NCBI RefSeq assembly: GCF_036370855.1
Contig: NC_088103.1
Span: 6,387,404 to 6,451,403, forward strand
Direction of reading: 5' to 3'
DNA length: 64,000 nt
DNA from: Dromaius novaehollandiae
Lineage: Eukaryota; Chordata; Aves; Casuariiformes; Dromaiidae
In this document: positions 1 through 12,101 of the stretch, piece by piece
Layout of the letters: each line of letters starts with the position of its first letter
Numbering within the stretch: position 1 is the stretch's first letter
Made by a program: the position numbers and the translations under genes
The notes under the pieces: model-generated
The model's database searches: none
What the model saw: the letters and a program-made list of their open reading frames with translations, nothing else
Told to the model about the DNA's origin: nothing

Positions 1-1
1 C

Positions 2-799
<798 letters not shown>

Positions 800-1093
800 T
801 CATGGCTGCAGCTTCCGAGAGGGGAGGAAGCGCCGCCCCGCCCCCTCCGCCGCCGCCTCCTCCGCCGCCGCCCCGAGAAAGTAGTCCCGCCACATCACCG
901 CCGCCGCCGCCCGCCGCTCCCCGCCACCGCCGCGCCGCGCCGCCCCCGCCGCGCGCCTCGCCGCGCGCCTCGCCGCGCCCCGCCGCGCCGCCGCCCGCGC
1001 CTCACGCCGCCCCGCGGGGGCGCCGCCGCGGCGGGCGGAGGGATACGGGCGGCGCGGGGAGCGGTGCCGCGCCGGGCGGCGGTGCTGCGACGG

Positions 1094-1102
1094 GTCACGT
1101 GG
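1094..1102. promoter_or_regulatory. Palindromic E-box GTCACGTGG
   Basis: A CACGTG core (1096-1101) with GT before and GG after, the preferred context for USF and MYC/MAX-type bHLH-ZIP factors, inside the PTEN CpG island. Binding is inferred from motif only. Confidence 0.5.
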
Positions 1103-1157
1103 GCGGCCCGCGGCGCTCGCGGCTCCCCCCGCCCCCCCCCCCAGCCCCCCCCCGCGG

Positions 1158-1166
1158 GCGGAAGTG
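1158..1166 (+). promoter_or_regulatory. ETS/GABP-type site GCGGAAGTG
   Basis: The CGGAAGTG core is the standard ETS/GABPA promoter motif. It lies 58 bp downstream of the E-box in the PTEN CpG island. Motif-level evidence only. Confidence 0.4.
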
Positions 1167-1978
1167 GCCGGGCCGCGGAGGTGAGGGAGCGGCGGCGCAG
1201 CGCCTCCCGCCCGCCCCGGAGCGGAGCGGAGCGGGGGGATCCCGCCGCGGGGGCGCCTCGGCCTGGCTCCCGCAGCCGGGGGACCGACCAGGCGTCGGGC
1301 CGCTCCCGGCGGGGACGAGCCTCCCCGGCCCTCGAGGCCGCGGCCCGCGCTGCGCTCCGCGGCGGGAGCGGGGGAGCCCGGTGCGGGTAGGTGCGAGGGG
1401 GCCGCGCTCGCCCGGGGAGCCCGGTGCGGCCTGTGCCCGCGTAACCGCCGCCGGGGAGGGGAGGCTTGGGACGGAGCCGCTGTCGCCGCCGCTCGCGGTC
1501 GGAGGGGCCGCGGGGCGGTCGGAGCCAGCGCGGAGCAGGAGGCGGCCGCGCCTCGCCGGTGCCCCGGCCGCCGGAGGGACCCGTTTGCCCCTCTGCGTGC
1601 GGCCGGGGCGCCGGTAGCTGCCTGCGACACGGAACCGTCCGAGCTCCCTCGGGAGCTGCCGTCTTCCACCCGCAGCCGCAGTGCGCGAGCGCCTACCGCC
1701 CCCTGCAGCCACCCGGGTCCCGGGGGAGGCGGTCTCGGCGCCGCGGCCTCGGGCACCTGCTGCCGGCGCTACCGCTGCCGAGCGCGGAGGTGGGGACGGA
1801 CGGGGCCCTTGGGCCACGCCAGCGGCCCAGCTCGCTCGGTGCTGCTTCTCCAGCGGCGGCAGCGCCGTTCTGGAGGAGGACGCAAGCCGGGGTGCCTGCT
1901 GCGCTCTGTCCCCGCGTACCTCCTCGGCATTTGCAGGTGTTCAGTTATATTTGTGGACGTGTTGTCTGTGAATTCGTC

Positions 1979-2203
1979 TTACCCCTTTTTGATGCTGCCT
2001 CCTCCACCTCCAATGGCAGCAAGTTCTAGAAGCTCACTTCCCGCTCCGTAATGTCTTTTATCCATTTTAACCTGATCTCTTAGTTTCATTACAAGGCCTC
2101 TAGCTCTGGTGCTGCAGGATTCGGTGAGTGAGCTGAGTAATACATTCAGCTTATCCACTACCTTGATGACTGGGTAAATCTCACTTGTAAACACCCCACG
2201 CAC
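1979..2203 (-). other. Unidentified short coding-like frame (possible hAT transposase remnant)
   Basis: A 74-codon frame at the outer edge of the PTEN CpG island reads like real protein rather than GC-shadow: EIYPVIKVVDKLNVLLSSL, then RARGLVMKLRDQVKMDKRHY. The spacing 'IPvI..Ld.LL ... mk..L...' resembles the region before the LDPR motif of hAT/ZBED transposases, but the LDPR motif itself is not seen. The frame ends in a GGG|GTAAG donor-like sequence; the upstream CACCCAG is only a weak acceptor. No firm identification. Confidence 0.2.
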
Positions 2204-2229
2204 CCTGGGTGATCAAAAATGATTATCCT

Positions 2230-3680
2230 GACACATGAAAAGTGCTATCTCTAAATCTCCAAACCAGCTTTCACTGGAATGGGAAAATTCCATTGCAACT
2301 TTTACAGATAAACACCATCGCAAAAAGTTTCTTCACACTCTGGTCTGAAAAATACTTTATTAAGGCAGTGAGGATTGCCCATGTTCATGATTTGCAGAAC
2401 AGTGACCATCGAGTTGCCCATCCCAAGCTGGACTTCTGAGTATGAAAACTGGCTGGAGCCTCAGTTAGCCATATCAAACTATGATAAAGAAACTGATATG
2501 TCTTTTTCTGTTATGCAGACAGGTGAACTGTAATACAAAGGTTACAAAACAGTAATAGAGGTAATACAAAACAACACATTTAAAGGCAACTTAGAATGTT
2601 TGACTTCATATGAAGCATCAGGAATGCAAACTGCTGGAGATGGGCATCTGCCCCAAATACTGAGGGAACAGAGGAGAGCCTGCCTGCCTTGGAAGAAACA
2701 GGGCTACTAGGCAGAAGCAAGTTTGCCTTTCTCAAAAACACTGTCTTCACAATGTTCTTTTGGTGGACAGTAAGTAACTTGAGGGATACTCCATGCAGAT
2801 CAAAGATAAAATACCTTTGAAGAAAGCCTGTTTAAAAGGAAGGAGAAAGCAGTTGTTAGTTTTATAAAGGAGTGATAGACATCTCCAAAAATCCACATGG
2901 AATAAAAACAGAAGAGAAAACACTCCCAGTATATTAAAGAGACATTTTGGAAAGAACCAGCCTAATGGGAAGAAGAGAACCTGTGCATTCCTTTTCCCTC
3001 TCCCTATGAAAAACAGATTATGTAAGCCAGACAGAAATGTCCCTAAAGACCAGATCCTGGTTCTCATTCATACATGTGAGTCAAATGTTTCTGAGGCTGG
3101 CAGTGACAGATGCCTTGCCTGAGAAAGTCTGTATCTTGCTAGAACCATCAGACCACAGTGAAGACAGCACTCCCAGGGACAGAAGCGGGAAACTTTTACA
3201 TGGTTCATTTAGTAAGTGTATTATCTAGGGAATGGTTATCAAATACGTTTCAGCAGGAAACTCAAATCATAACGCCTCTCTTACGTACTGGTTAGATACT
3301 ATGGAAAATTTGTTGATAAGCAACACTGTCAACTAGGAAAGATTGGATAAAAAATACTCCATGTATAAAAAGATAATAAATATTATTTTGTATATATATG
3401 TTAGACAATACTTTCTAAAACTGTTTCCTTTCTAAGGAACAGCAAACAGGAATTCATGTTTCAAATACTCCAAAGGATATGATAAATTCATTGTCTTGTT
3501 CAATCTTTAAATGACTTTTAAGAGAGGTGCTGAAGTCTAGTCGCAGATGGTTAGAACAGATAGAGGAACTGAAGCATGAAATTTTATGCTGTGCCTTATC
3601 GGGGTCAAAATAAATTGGAATGTAAGGTAAAAGGATCTCCTGAGTCACTCCAGCCTCCAGCCTTTGCAAATGCTACATTA
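2230..3680. other. Intergenic AT-rich DNA, nothing recognised
   Basis: No coding frame with family resemblance, RNA gene or clear repeat was recognised between the PTEN island and the first CR1 fragment. Short open frames here have no recognisable motifs. Confidence 0.5.
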
Positions 3681-3689
3681 TGTAATTCC

Positions 3690-4225
3690 TTTCACAAATG
3701 TATCAAGTTCCATCTTAAGATCCTCTGCCACCATAATTCCCACTGAGAAGCTGTTCCCAGAACGTTCTTCTGATTTTCATGCTAAATATATTTGTGACTG
3801 GTTTATATCCATTTGTTCTTGTGCCAGCATTGGCCTTAAATAGCTCTTACTCCATCGTATTTACCCTTTGTGCATTTACAGACAGAAATGTCCATCTTAG
3901 CCTTTGTCTGACTTTGTCTGAGACTAAGCTAGCTCAGCGCTCCTAACTTTCCATTCTCCCTCATCTCAGTAGTGGCTTTCTGCTCCAGTTTCAGTTTTAT
4001 TCATTTCTCTTCAATATACATGACCAGCATGGCATGCAGTGTTCTAGATGGTATCTTGCCAGAGCCAAGGACAATGGCATTAATCCCTTCCAAACTCCGC
4101 TAGAAACATTGCTCCTAAGATGTCTTAGGGCCCTGTTTTCCTATTCACAGTGGCAGCTCATAGTTATTTTGGGATCAACTACACAATGTTCTTTTCCAAC
4201 CTACAAATGTATGAAATGAACCCAT
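3690..4225 (-). mobile_element. Old CR1 LINE fragment, antisense
   Basis: The plus strand reads as the reverse complement of the CR1 3' half. Diagnostic stretches include 'tttgttcttgtgccagcattggccttaaatagctctt', 'gtatttacc...gcatttacagacag' and 'gcagtgttctagatggtatcttgccag...ggcattaat', which follow the order of the antisense CR1 consensus of birds, turtles and crocodilians. It is heavily diverged with indels and holds no open reading frame, so it is an ancient dead copy. Confidence 0.65.
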
Positions 4226-4699
4226 GAAAAGATTTCATGGCAGCACCTACTTTTAGACCCTGGACTCAGAGGTTATCCATAGGCAAATACACTTATGCTT
4301 AGCAAATCAAGACCATCTTTTAAAACATTTCCAAAGGTCCCACGAGTGTAAAGTCTGTCCATCTTTTTCTAATGTTCAACTGCATAACATGTCGCTAGGA
4401 AGCTGATATGGCTCAGACTCCTTTGGCTAGCTTCCTGAGTCCAAGTCAGAACAAGACCAAAAAGCAATCTGAGCAGAAAATATTCTATCAATGGCCATTG
4501 TGTCAGCAAGTCCTGGGATAGATTTTCATCAAGCTATGTGGTGACAATCTTTGTAATGACAACCACTGCTGAAATCCCATTATCCAAGCTGCATGACTAT
4601 GCCAGGAATTAGTAGGAAAGGGAGACAGAAAATAATCATGTCTGTGTTTAAACTGATGCTATGCCTCCATCTTGAACTCTGTCTACAGTTCAGGTCCCA

Positions 4700-5290
4700 C
4701 TTTAAAAAGTGTAGAGCCCATCTGAAGAAGATTCAGTGAAGGGAAGCATGGATGACGAAAGCTACAGAACGGCTTTTTGGTGAGGAACCATGAAGTTTGG
4801 AACTTTTCATCCTGGCAGAGTTAGCAAGAGATGTATAAAATCGTAAGTTACTGAAAAGGTAGGACAAAGACTGATTTCCTTGACATCTTCTTCCATATAA
4901 AATGTAGGGACACCAGAAATTAGCTGGCAACAGGTTCAAAACAGCCAAGAGAAGTAGTTAGTGATATGACATAAAGTTAAACTGTGGGACTCTGCTACAA
5001 AACATGGATGCTAGAAGTTTACATGGGTTCAAGGGGAGACTAGACAGATTCATGAAAGAATTGCCTATAAAATACAGTATAACCTCTGGCTCAGAAAGTC
5101 TTTAATCAATTCATGTTGCCAATTTCTAGATCTGTCCTTAACTAGGAAGCACAATGTATGATGCAAGGTTTCAGGGTCAGGTGGAACATACCTATCACCT
5201 GTAGCTTGTCTCTCCAACACCTTTGCACTTCCCTGACCCTGCCACCTGGAGTGCAGTAGCCCATGCTCCGCATCACGCATAACTGCACGC
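4700..5290 (+). mobile_element. Old CR1 LINE 3' fragment, sense
   Basis: Sense-strand CR1 3' features appear in order: 'ggcaacaggttcaaaacagccaagagaagta', 'gtgggactctgctacaaaac', 'gaagtttacatgggttcaaggggagactagacagattcatg', and 'aacctctggctcagaaagtc', followed by a degraded tail to about 5.26 kb. It lies in the opposite orientation to the preceding fragment, so two insertions or an inversion are involved. No coding capacity remains. Confidence 0.65.
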
Positions 5291-5299
5291 AACTCGGCT

Positions 5300-8200
5300 G
5301 ATTTATTTCAGTAGCTAAGGGATGCCAAATGCTCGGGGAACTCTGACTCACTTCTCCCAGAAGAACTCTGTCTCAAGACTTTGATAGAGGATTCACTTCC
5401 TACTCGTTTTCACTCTCATCTGGGGATTCTCTTTACATAAACGGAGTCCTCAGGAATCGTACATTTCCAGTTTCCTACAAATTCCTGGCTGCCTTCTGAG
5501 TGATCCAGCCAGTTGCAGCACTTCCATAAAGTGAGCCCTATGCAGCCAGAAAGCTGTACTACTGCAATGAAGCCACTGAACTACCAACATAACTAAAAAG
5601 ACAAAGATTCGTCTTCCTTTACTGCTGGATATACATTCTTCATATTTCAGACACTGAGATCCACAGTACCTGTGATATGGGAACTCAGAAGCATGAGAAA
5701 CTCATGGGCAAAGACAGCAGCTGCCACAAAGACCTTCTCTTTTCATGATTTCCAGTACCTTTCTCTTCCAGACAGATACTTTCATAGAAGAAATGAATTG
5801 AAAACTAAGGCACAAATCACATTACCACTGAAAACAAGTACACAGTTTGCATAGTTTGGCTGTTAGCCTCTGATGGCTCAGCACCAGGCTACTACAGCTT
5901 CTGACCAGCATGGTGTGTGGGCAGCATGAGCTCACGTGTGTCAGCAGTGATGGCAGAGCAGCCCCTCTCTGTGGTTAGATTTATGCAAACACGGAAAGCT
6001 CCAGTAAGATGACCAGTCTTTCCTCACAGAGACTCTTGCAGGATCAGGTTTTAGAGTTTGTAAGTCCTGGGTTAAGCCTTCAAGAATGTAAAGGTTATGA
6101 AACTAGCTGTGTATTTAGTAAAACAGGATGAAATTGATATTTCTTGCCATTTTTAAGTAAATATTTGCTCAAGAAATAACCGTATTTCAACACTGTGAGA
6201 ATTTAAGGCCCAATTTAAGTTTTGCATTCTGCACAGTTAAAAAACAGAAGTGTCAGCCTTACCTCTAAACTGACCCTGTCTGGCTTCTGAACAATTGCAT
6301 CTACCATAAAAAAATTTGTAAGTATTTTTGAGCAGTGGATTTTTTTTTGAAGGTTAGTGCCACAGCTGTCAAATAGCAGTAATAAAATGTAGGTTTAAAG
6401 TTTTTTATTATTTGTGTGTGTGCTTGCATTTATCCTTAATTGCAACAAAACAGATGTCATTTTTTTAAGAGTGGGAGAAAAAACAGAAGGGTCCTAAATA
6501 TTTTCCAAAAGCATTGGTAATTCAAACACAATAGCATTTTCCTAGTGTATGAAATGCAGACAGTAAAATGAATGATTATTCTTTTTCTATTCCAGAGGGG
6601 CGATTACAAAAACTAGTATAAGCCTCAAATTAATAACAAAAGCTGTCAGCATCGCTGATTATATCTTGTTCATTTTATAAAGCCTCAAAGAGAAACTGTT
6701 GACACATTCTACATAGATTTAAAAAATGCCTAAAAAGTTATAATTTTATTTACCATGAAAGATTGAAGGAGCAGTAGAAAAAGGAAGGCCTTCTATAAAT
6801 CAATAGGTGTATTTAGCCATTGACACATATTTATTCATTGATTAAATACATTTTTTATTTGGAAGAGCTATAGAAGCACATAGAAGAAAAAGGGGGAAAC
6901 CTGCAATACTGCTGAAGAAACTGAAGTTGTTTCCAAACATTTTTAAGCTTTTCTTTTTTTTTTAATGGAGGTTATATTAATCCACTAACTGGAACCAACC
7001 CAAAACTGCCAGTAGAGTACCTTGGTAAAATTGTAATTTTGAGAACCTAAGTATTTTTTGTGCATAGATTTAATGACAAAAACACCACATCACTGATGCG
7101 ATGATGGATGGATTATAATGAGTAGATCACTGGAGAGATCTGGAGAAATGAGTAGATCCTATTTGGATCACTGGAGAGACTGTCTGGATTTCAACATGAG
7201 CTAGATCAGGTGTAAGAAGGAAATTTTGTATCTATTTTTTACCTGCGAAGTAATGTTTAGTGGAACAGGTACAGTGAAGAAACTATAGATCAGAAGCAGC
7301 AGATCTGTTCCACAAGTTATTGTATCTAATAGCTACCAAAATTCTCAACTGACTCATCTGTAGGGGAAGCATCTCCTGCTTATGTAGACAAGGGATCATG
7401 TTTAATAATGTCCCATCCTGTAGTAAAATTGATGTTGCATAAGAAGTTAACTGCTCTTGAAGAGCAGGTTCCCAAGTGAGCTGTTTGATTTTTTTTTTTA
7501 TCAAGCGCCTGAACAATATATAAATTACAAGTAAGAATAAAATAAAGTCATAAGGGTCTGTCTCAGAGAAAAGCTAAGTCTAAAATGCTTTAAAAATTCA
7601 GTGACGTTTATGCAAGAGCAGAAGGGTTGAAGAAAACAGCAGACAGGTTGCCAAGACATCTGAGTAATTACGTTAATTAGAAAGAACCCCTATTTTAACC
7701 TTTTTTGGACAATTTTCTGTTTTAATATGTATTGTTTGAAGTTACTATTTTCTTTTACAATGTAAGTTGAAATTTGAAGTCCATTACCTCAACATCTTTT
7801 AGGAAACTACTGATTAATTCTTAAATTTAGATGATTTTCCTTTTGATGGATCCCAGTAGCATCCCAAATCAGCCAATTATTGTATTTTCCAAACTTGCCT
7901 TATTAGCCTCTGAAATGCTGCTGCTTCTCAGCTGGAGCTCAGTTTGTTTGTTCTTCTACAGCAATCATTGAAGAAAAAAAACCTAAAATTATATTATCAC
8001 AGTTTGATAACTGTGAGGTACAGAGTATTTCTAGTTATCTGTTAAGACCTGGCCAGTCCCTTGATTGGGGTTGTTCTACTTGCATATGACTGCTAAGCTA
8101 AAGGAAAGAACAGCTAGACTTGCACTCTATATATCATACAAGTTGGGCCAAGCTCTGTGCTGGTGTCAGTATGTCAGATAGGTAACTTAGAGCGGGTGGG

Positions 8201-8430
8201 TCAGTGCTCCCAGCCTTGTTGCAGGCTCTAATGCCAATGTGCCTCCTTCCAGGTGGCTGCTGTGTCCTGCTTGCCCTTACACAGCCCAGAGAGTGCTCCC
8301 ATGCAGGTGTGCCTGTCTCTGCCGGAGGTCTGGGCCATCCTTCCTTAATGCAGGCTTTGGCCGTACAGCCTCAATGATATTAAGGACATTATTATCCCTG
8401 CTACATGGTGCTGGAGTGGGTGGATGCCAA
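5300..8430. other. Intergenic AT-rich DNA
   Basis: No gene recognised. The only local structure noted is a short imperfect duplication at about 7118-7190, where 'atgagtagatc...ggatcactggagaga' occurs twice. Homopolymer T tracts are scattered. Confidence 0.5.
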
Positions 8431-8439
8431 ATACACCCA

Positions 8440-8870
8440 CACTGGAAGCTGGTCAGGGCCTGGAGCACCTGATCCATGAGGAGATGGGAGGGAGCTGGGC
8501 TTGTTGGATCTGGCCATGGGGAGGCTGCAGGGGGGGTCCTGCAAGCAGCCCCGGGCTGTGGGATGGGCAGGGACAGAGGGGGCAGATGGGGCCAAACCCT
8601 TCTCGGCAGTGACAGATAACATAACAAGGGGGCAACAGCACAGATAACAGCCCAGGGGGTTCAGGCTGGATGTAAGGAAATACTTTTTCCCCGAGAGGGA
8701 GCAGCCCTGGGACAGATCACCACAGAGATGGGAGATCTCAGTCCTGGTGGTGTCCAGGCTCAGGGGGCCAAGCCATGACCCTGACCTAGTGCTGGTGACT
8801 CCTGCTGTGAGTAGAAGGTGGACCCCCAAAGGTCCCTTCCAATCAACATTTCTACAATATTAAGATATAA
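8440..8870 (+). mobile_element. CR1 LINE 3' end, younger copy
   Basis: The sequence follows an avian CR1 3' end: 'ctggtcagggcctggagcacctgat...gaggagatgggagggagctgggcttg', 'cagtgacagataacataacaagggggcaac', 'ggttcaggctggatgtaaggaaatactttttcccc', then 'ggtcccttccaatcaacatttctac'. It is less decayed than the 3.7-5.3 kb copies, but has no intact reading frame. It belongs to the same subfamily as the copy at 44.3-44.6 kb. Confidence 0.8.
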
Positions 8871-9017
8871 CTGTGCTATGAAAGTTTTAAGACTTTAGTG
8901 ACAAATATGTGGTTTTCTTTTAAAACAAGATTCTGCTCCGAGAGGCTGAGGTATTCTGCCAGGTCTATGGCGGGAGCTTGGACTGATCCTTTGGAAAGAA
9001 TATTTCTAAGAGACAGG

Positions 9018-9037
9018 AAAAAAAAAAAAAAAAAAAA
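9018..9037 (+). repeat. Poly(A) run, 20 bp
   Basis: Twenty consecutive A residues, followed downstream by further A-rich sequence (9060-9190). It could be a retroposon tail but no element body was recognised upstream. Confidence 0.6.
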
Positions 9038-9039
9038 CA

Positions 9040-10900
9040 AGTACTGGAGAAAAAAGCCATTTGCCTGAAGTCAGAGAAGGCGAGGACAGCCATATACGAG
9101 AGAACATAAAGTAACACACGTAAAGGAAAGGAAAAAAATAATCAGGACGTATTAAGGAAAAACAGAAAAAAAAAAGACATAAAAAGTAATTCCCCTGGAA
9201 CCAACTGGAAACATATTACCAGGAATAAATGGGAAGATCTACCATTGTAGCTTCTTAATGGATGAATGACATTTCAGCATGTAAAATGTTTAGGTTACTT
9301 CTCTGAAGCAGCACATATTAACCTGACTGGAATTTGCAATGCCACAGACTTCCTTGCATATCCAAACTAGCTTGTTAAAGCTCTCTCAGATGTCTCTACC
9401 CTGCACTAAAATGCTCCCCTAGTGCTAAAATTCCTCAACACTTACTATTTGACTAATAGATCAATAGCATTCCATAACCATTTTTTTTTTCTGTAGATAC
9501 TTTGTACTTCCTGGTTACCAGATATCTCAAAGCCATTTTTTCCAGATACAAGTAGATCTCAGACTTCAGGTGGTTTATCTACAGTGATATAGTTCCATGT
9601 TACAGAGACAGAGAAAGTAGGAGCAGTTCAGCAACTGACCTATTTAATGTCTCATCTATCATTTTGCTTTGATGGGAACTGAGAATTACCATTTCAAAGT
9701 ATATTTCTTTACATTATGACCCGAGCTCATAATACCATTCTTCCCCAGAAAGTAGGTGTATTTAAGATTTTACTTAAAAAAAAGTACACAATTTTTCATA
9801 CACATATAAAACTACATATACAAAGTGAATGTACATCACCTACATTGCCTGAAAAATGTAATTAATAGATATATCTACACACGTTATAGAGACAAAAAAC
9901 ATTTTGCTGGAAGCCCATGTTTTCACAGCTGTTTATTTTCCTTAAAATAGTTTGGCATTGACAAGTCTTGTAGTGCATCTTAGAACCACACTATGGCTTG
10001 AAATTTTAAGGAGAACAGTTTGTGACTGAGAAACAATAAAATAAAAGCTTTTGTCATTGTGATCATGTAATTTCAACTGGTAAAAACAGCTTTGTATTAC
10101 CATTAAAATTGATTACGCAGGCAGTATTAAACATCTATTTAAATAACAGGAAATAGTTCCAGAAGATAAATAGGACCTTTCAATATCCATATTGTTTTAA
10201 ATATCTTTTGGCCATGCCAACTGTTATGTTTGTGCATATGTAGAATTGGTCACTTAACAGTCATACTATTATTATGTGCACAATGGTCACAACCTATTAT
10301 GTTATAGTGTCTTGGTGATTTGATACCTGTTGTGTTATGTGGCTTGGGATGTTAGACGTTTATAAAAAGTTATGCTCGAGAAAGACAGAGAAGGCTGGAA
10401 CAAGACATCGGTATGATGGAAGAAAGATGATTTTTACTGGGTAGTCATATTTCCTTGACAAAATGTTATACTATAGTTTTATCTAAGAAGCACGGCCATT
10501 TTTTACTTGGGGTAAGACCTGCTCGATAGTTATTACTAATATAATAAATACATGTATTAAATCCTTTAACTTTTATCCTGCTTAACCTTAGTACATAACC
10601 TGCTGGTGCAGCAGATGGAAAACAGACATTTTTCTTAATTATTTTCTTAAATCCCTCTGCTTATATTTATTAAACTAAAAACTTGAAACAATGAGAAATT
10701 ACAGTCAAGATACCAGCGCAAAAAGAGAAAGATCCAAACCTTCCACGTCCCAAACCCACTGCTGTGATGACCAAGACATCAGCTTGGTAGCACGTGGGCT
10801 TTTTGGTTGTCTTTAGCAGACAAATGACAGCACGACTAGTCTAAACTAAAGTTTGGGGTAAGCTAGCCTAGGCTGAAGAAGAGGCTGAACAGTAAGTCCA
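9040..10900. other. Intergenic AT-rich DNA between CR1 and the ATAD1 CpG island
   Basis: No gene, RNA or repeat family was recognised. The sequence becomes CpG-rich at about 10.9 kb. Confidence 0.5.
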
Positions 10901-10996
10901 GAGAGTGCAATACTCACTGCAGGGCGCAGAAGGGAGATCTGCGGGAGCTTGTCAAGCGACGCCTCAGGAATGCCCCGAGCTGCGAGCCTGGCCTCA

Positions 10997-11044
10997 CTGA
11001 AACGGTGAAGAGCGGCCTCCCTCCGTCTGAAACGGTGAAGAGCG
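10997..11044 (+). repeat. Two direct copies of CTGAAACGGTGAAGAGCG, period 30
   Basis: The 18-mer occurs at 10997-11014 and again at 11027-11044, near the left edge of the ATAD1 CpG island. Each copy contains AACGG. Confidence 0.85.
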
Positions 11045-11709
11045 AGCGGCAGGGCAGCCCCACGCCGCCTCCCCCCCGCTCCCCTCCGCCCCCAACCGCC
11101 GCTGCTTCCCGCGCCTCGTCCGCCACCGATCTCGGTCCCTTCCCTGGGCCCGAGCCGCCCCGAGCCCGCGGGGCCCGAGTCAAACACCCTCCCCCGGGCC
11201 GCCGCCTGGGCCGCTCGCCCGCAGCTCCTAGGCCGGCAACGCGCCCCGCGCAGCGGGTAGGAGCCGCGGGCCGCGCCGCTGCGGGGACGGCGCCCCAGCC
11301 CGCTCCCCGTCGCGGGCGGAACCTTCGTGCTGGGCCGCGGAAGCCGGCCGGAGGCCGGAAACGAGGGACGCGGCCGCCGCCGAGCGAGGCGCCCAGGGGC
11401 CGGGCTGCTGACCGCCGCCTTCCTCTCGTCCGGCCGCCGCGACCCGCCGGCTAGCGCGTCCATGTGAGAGAGCGGGCGCGGAGGGGGGCGGGTGGGGAGG
11501 AGCAGGAGGAGTGAGTGTCCGCCGGCCGCCGCGCCCCGCTCCCGCGCCGGCACCTGCCAGGCCGCGGGAAGGTCACGGGCGGCGGGGCCGGCCCTGAACC
11601 AGCGCCCGCTTTCGCTTTCGCATCGCCGGCCGCCTCGGCGCGGCCCCGGCGCGTCGCCACCCCCGGCCTAGCCCTCTGCTGGCGCGCGACCCCTTCCTTT
11701 CCCTGCCCG

Positions 11710-12067
11710 TAACGGCCGCGGCGCGCGCTCCCCCCTGTCCCCCCCTTCCCCAGCTCTAACGGCCGCGGCGCGCGCTCCCCCCTGTCCCCCCCTCCCCCGG
11801 CTCTAACGGCCGCGGCGCGCGCTCCCCCCGCCCCCCTCCCCCAGCTCTAACGGCCGCGGCGCGCGCTCCCCCCTGTCCCCCCCTCCCCCGGCTCTAACGG
11901 CCGCGGCGCGCGCTCCCCCCGCCCCCCTCCCCCAGCTCTAACGGCCGCGGCGCGCGCTCCCCCCTGTCCCCCCCTCCCCCGGCTCTAACGGCCGCGGCGC
12001 GCGCTCCCCCCGCCCCCCTCCCCCGGCTCTAACGGCCGCGGCGCGCGCGCTCCCCCGGCTGTAACGG
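11710..12067 (+). repeat. GC-rich 44/47-bp tandem array with a TAACGG motif in every unit
   Basis: Units begin TAACGGCCGCGGCGCGCGCT followed by a C-rich tract. TAACGG starts at 11710, 11757, 11804, 11848, 11895, 11939, 11986, 12030 and 12062, and a further copy lies at 12123. Unit lengths run 47, 47, 44, 47, 44, 47, 44, then a truncated 32. The two unit types differ in the C-rich part (CTGTCC inserted in the 47-mers) and alternate, giving a 91-bp higher-order repeat. Sequences flanking the array on both sides (about 11680 and 12098) share TGGCGCGCGACCCCT, suggesting an older, larger duplication. The complementary strand is G-run-rich. Confidence 0.95.
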
Positions 12068-12090
12068 CCGCTCCGCCGCCCCTCCCCGCC

Positions 12091-12101
12091 TTTAAATGGC
12101 G
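12091..12101 (+). promoter_or_regulatory. TATA-like TTTAAAT overlapping a YY1-type AAATGGCG
   Basis: TTTAAATGGCGCG stands out in an otherwise almost AT-free island, just downstream of the tandem array. TTTAAA can act as a weak TATA element and AAATGGCG matches the YY1 core. It would place a start near 12120 if used; no transcript evidence is available. Confidence 0.3.

Noticed and set aside
10846-11553. 235-codon minus-strand frame and others in the ATAD1 CpG island
   Set aside because: Same compositional artefact; translation is Arg/Pro/Gly-rich without motifs and overlaps the promoter.
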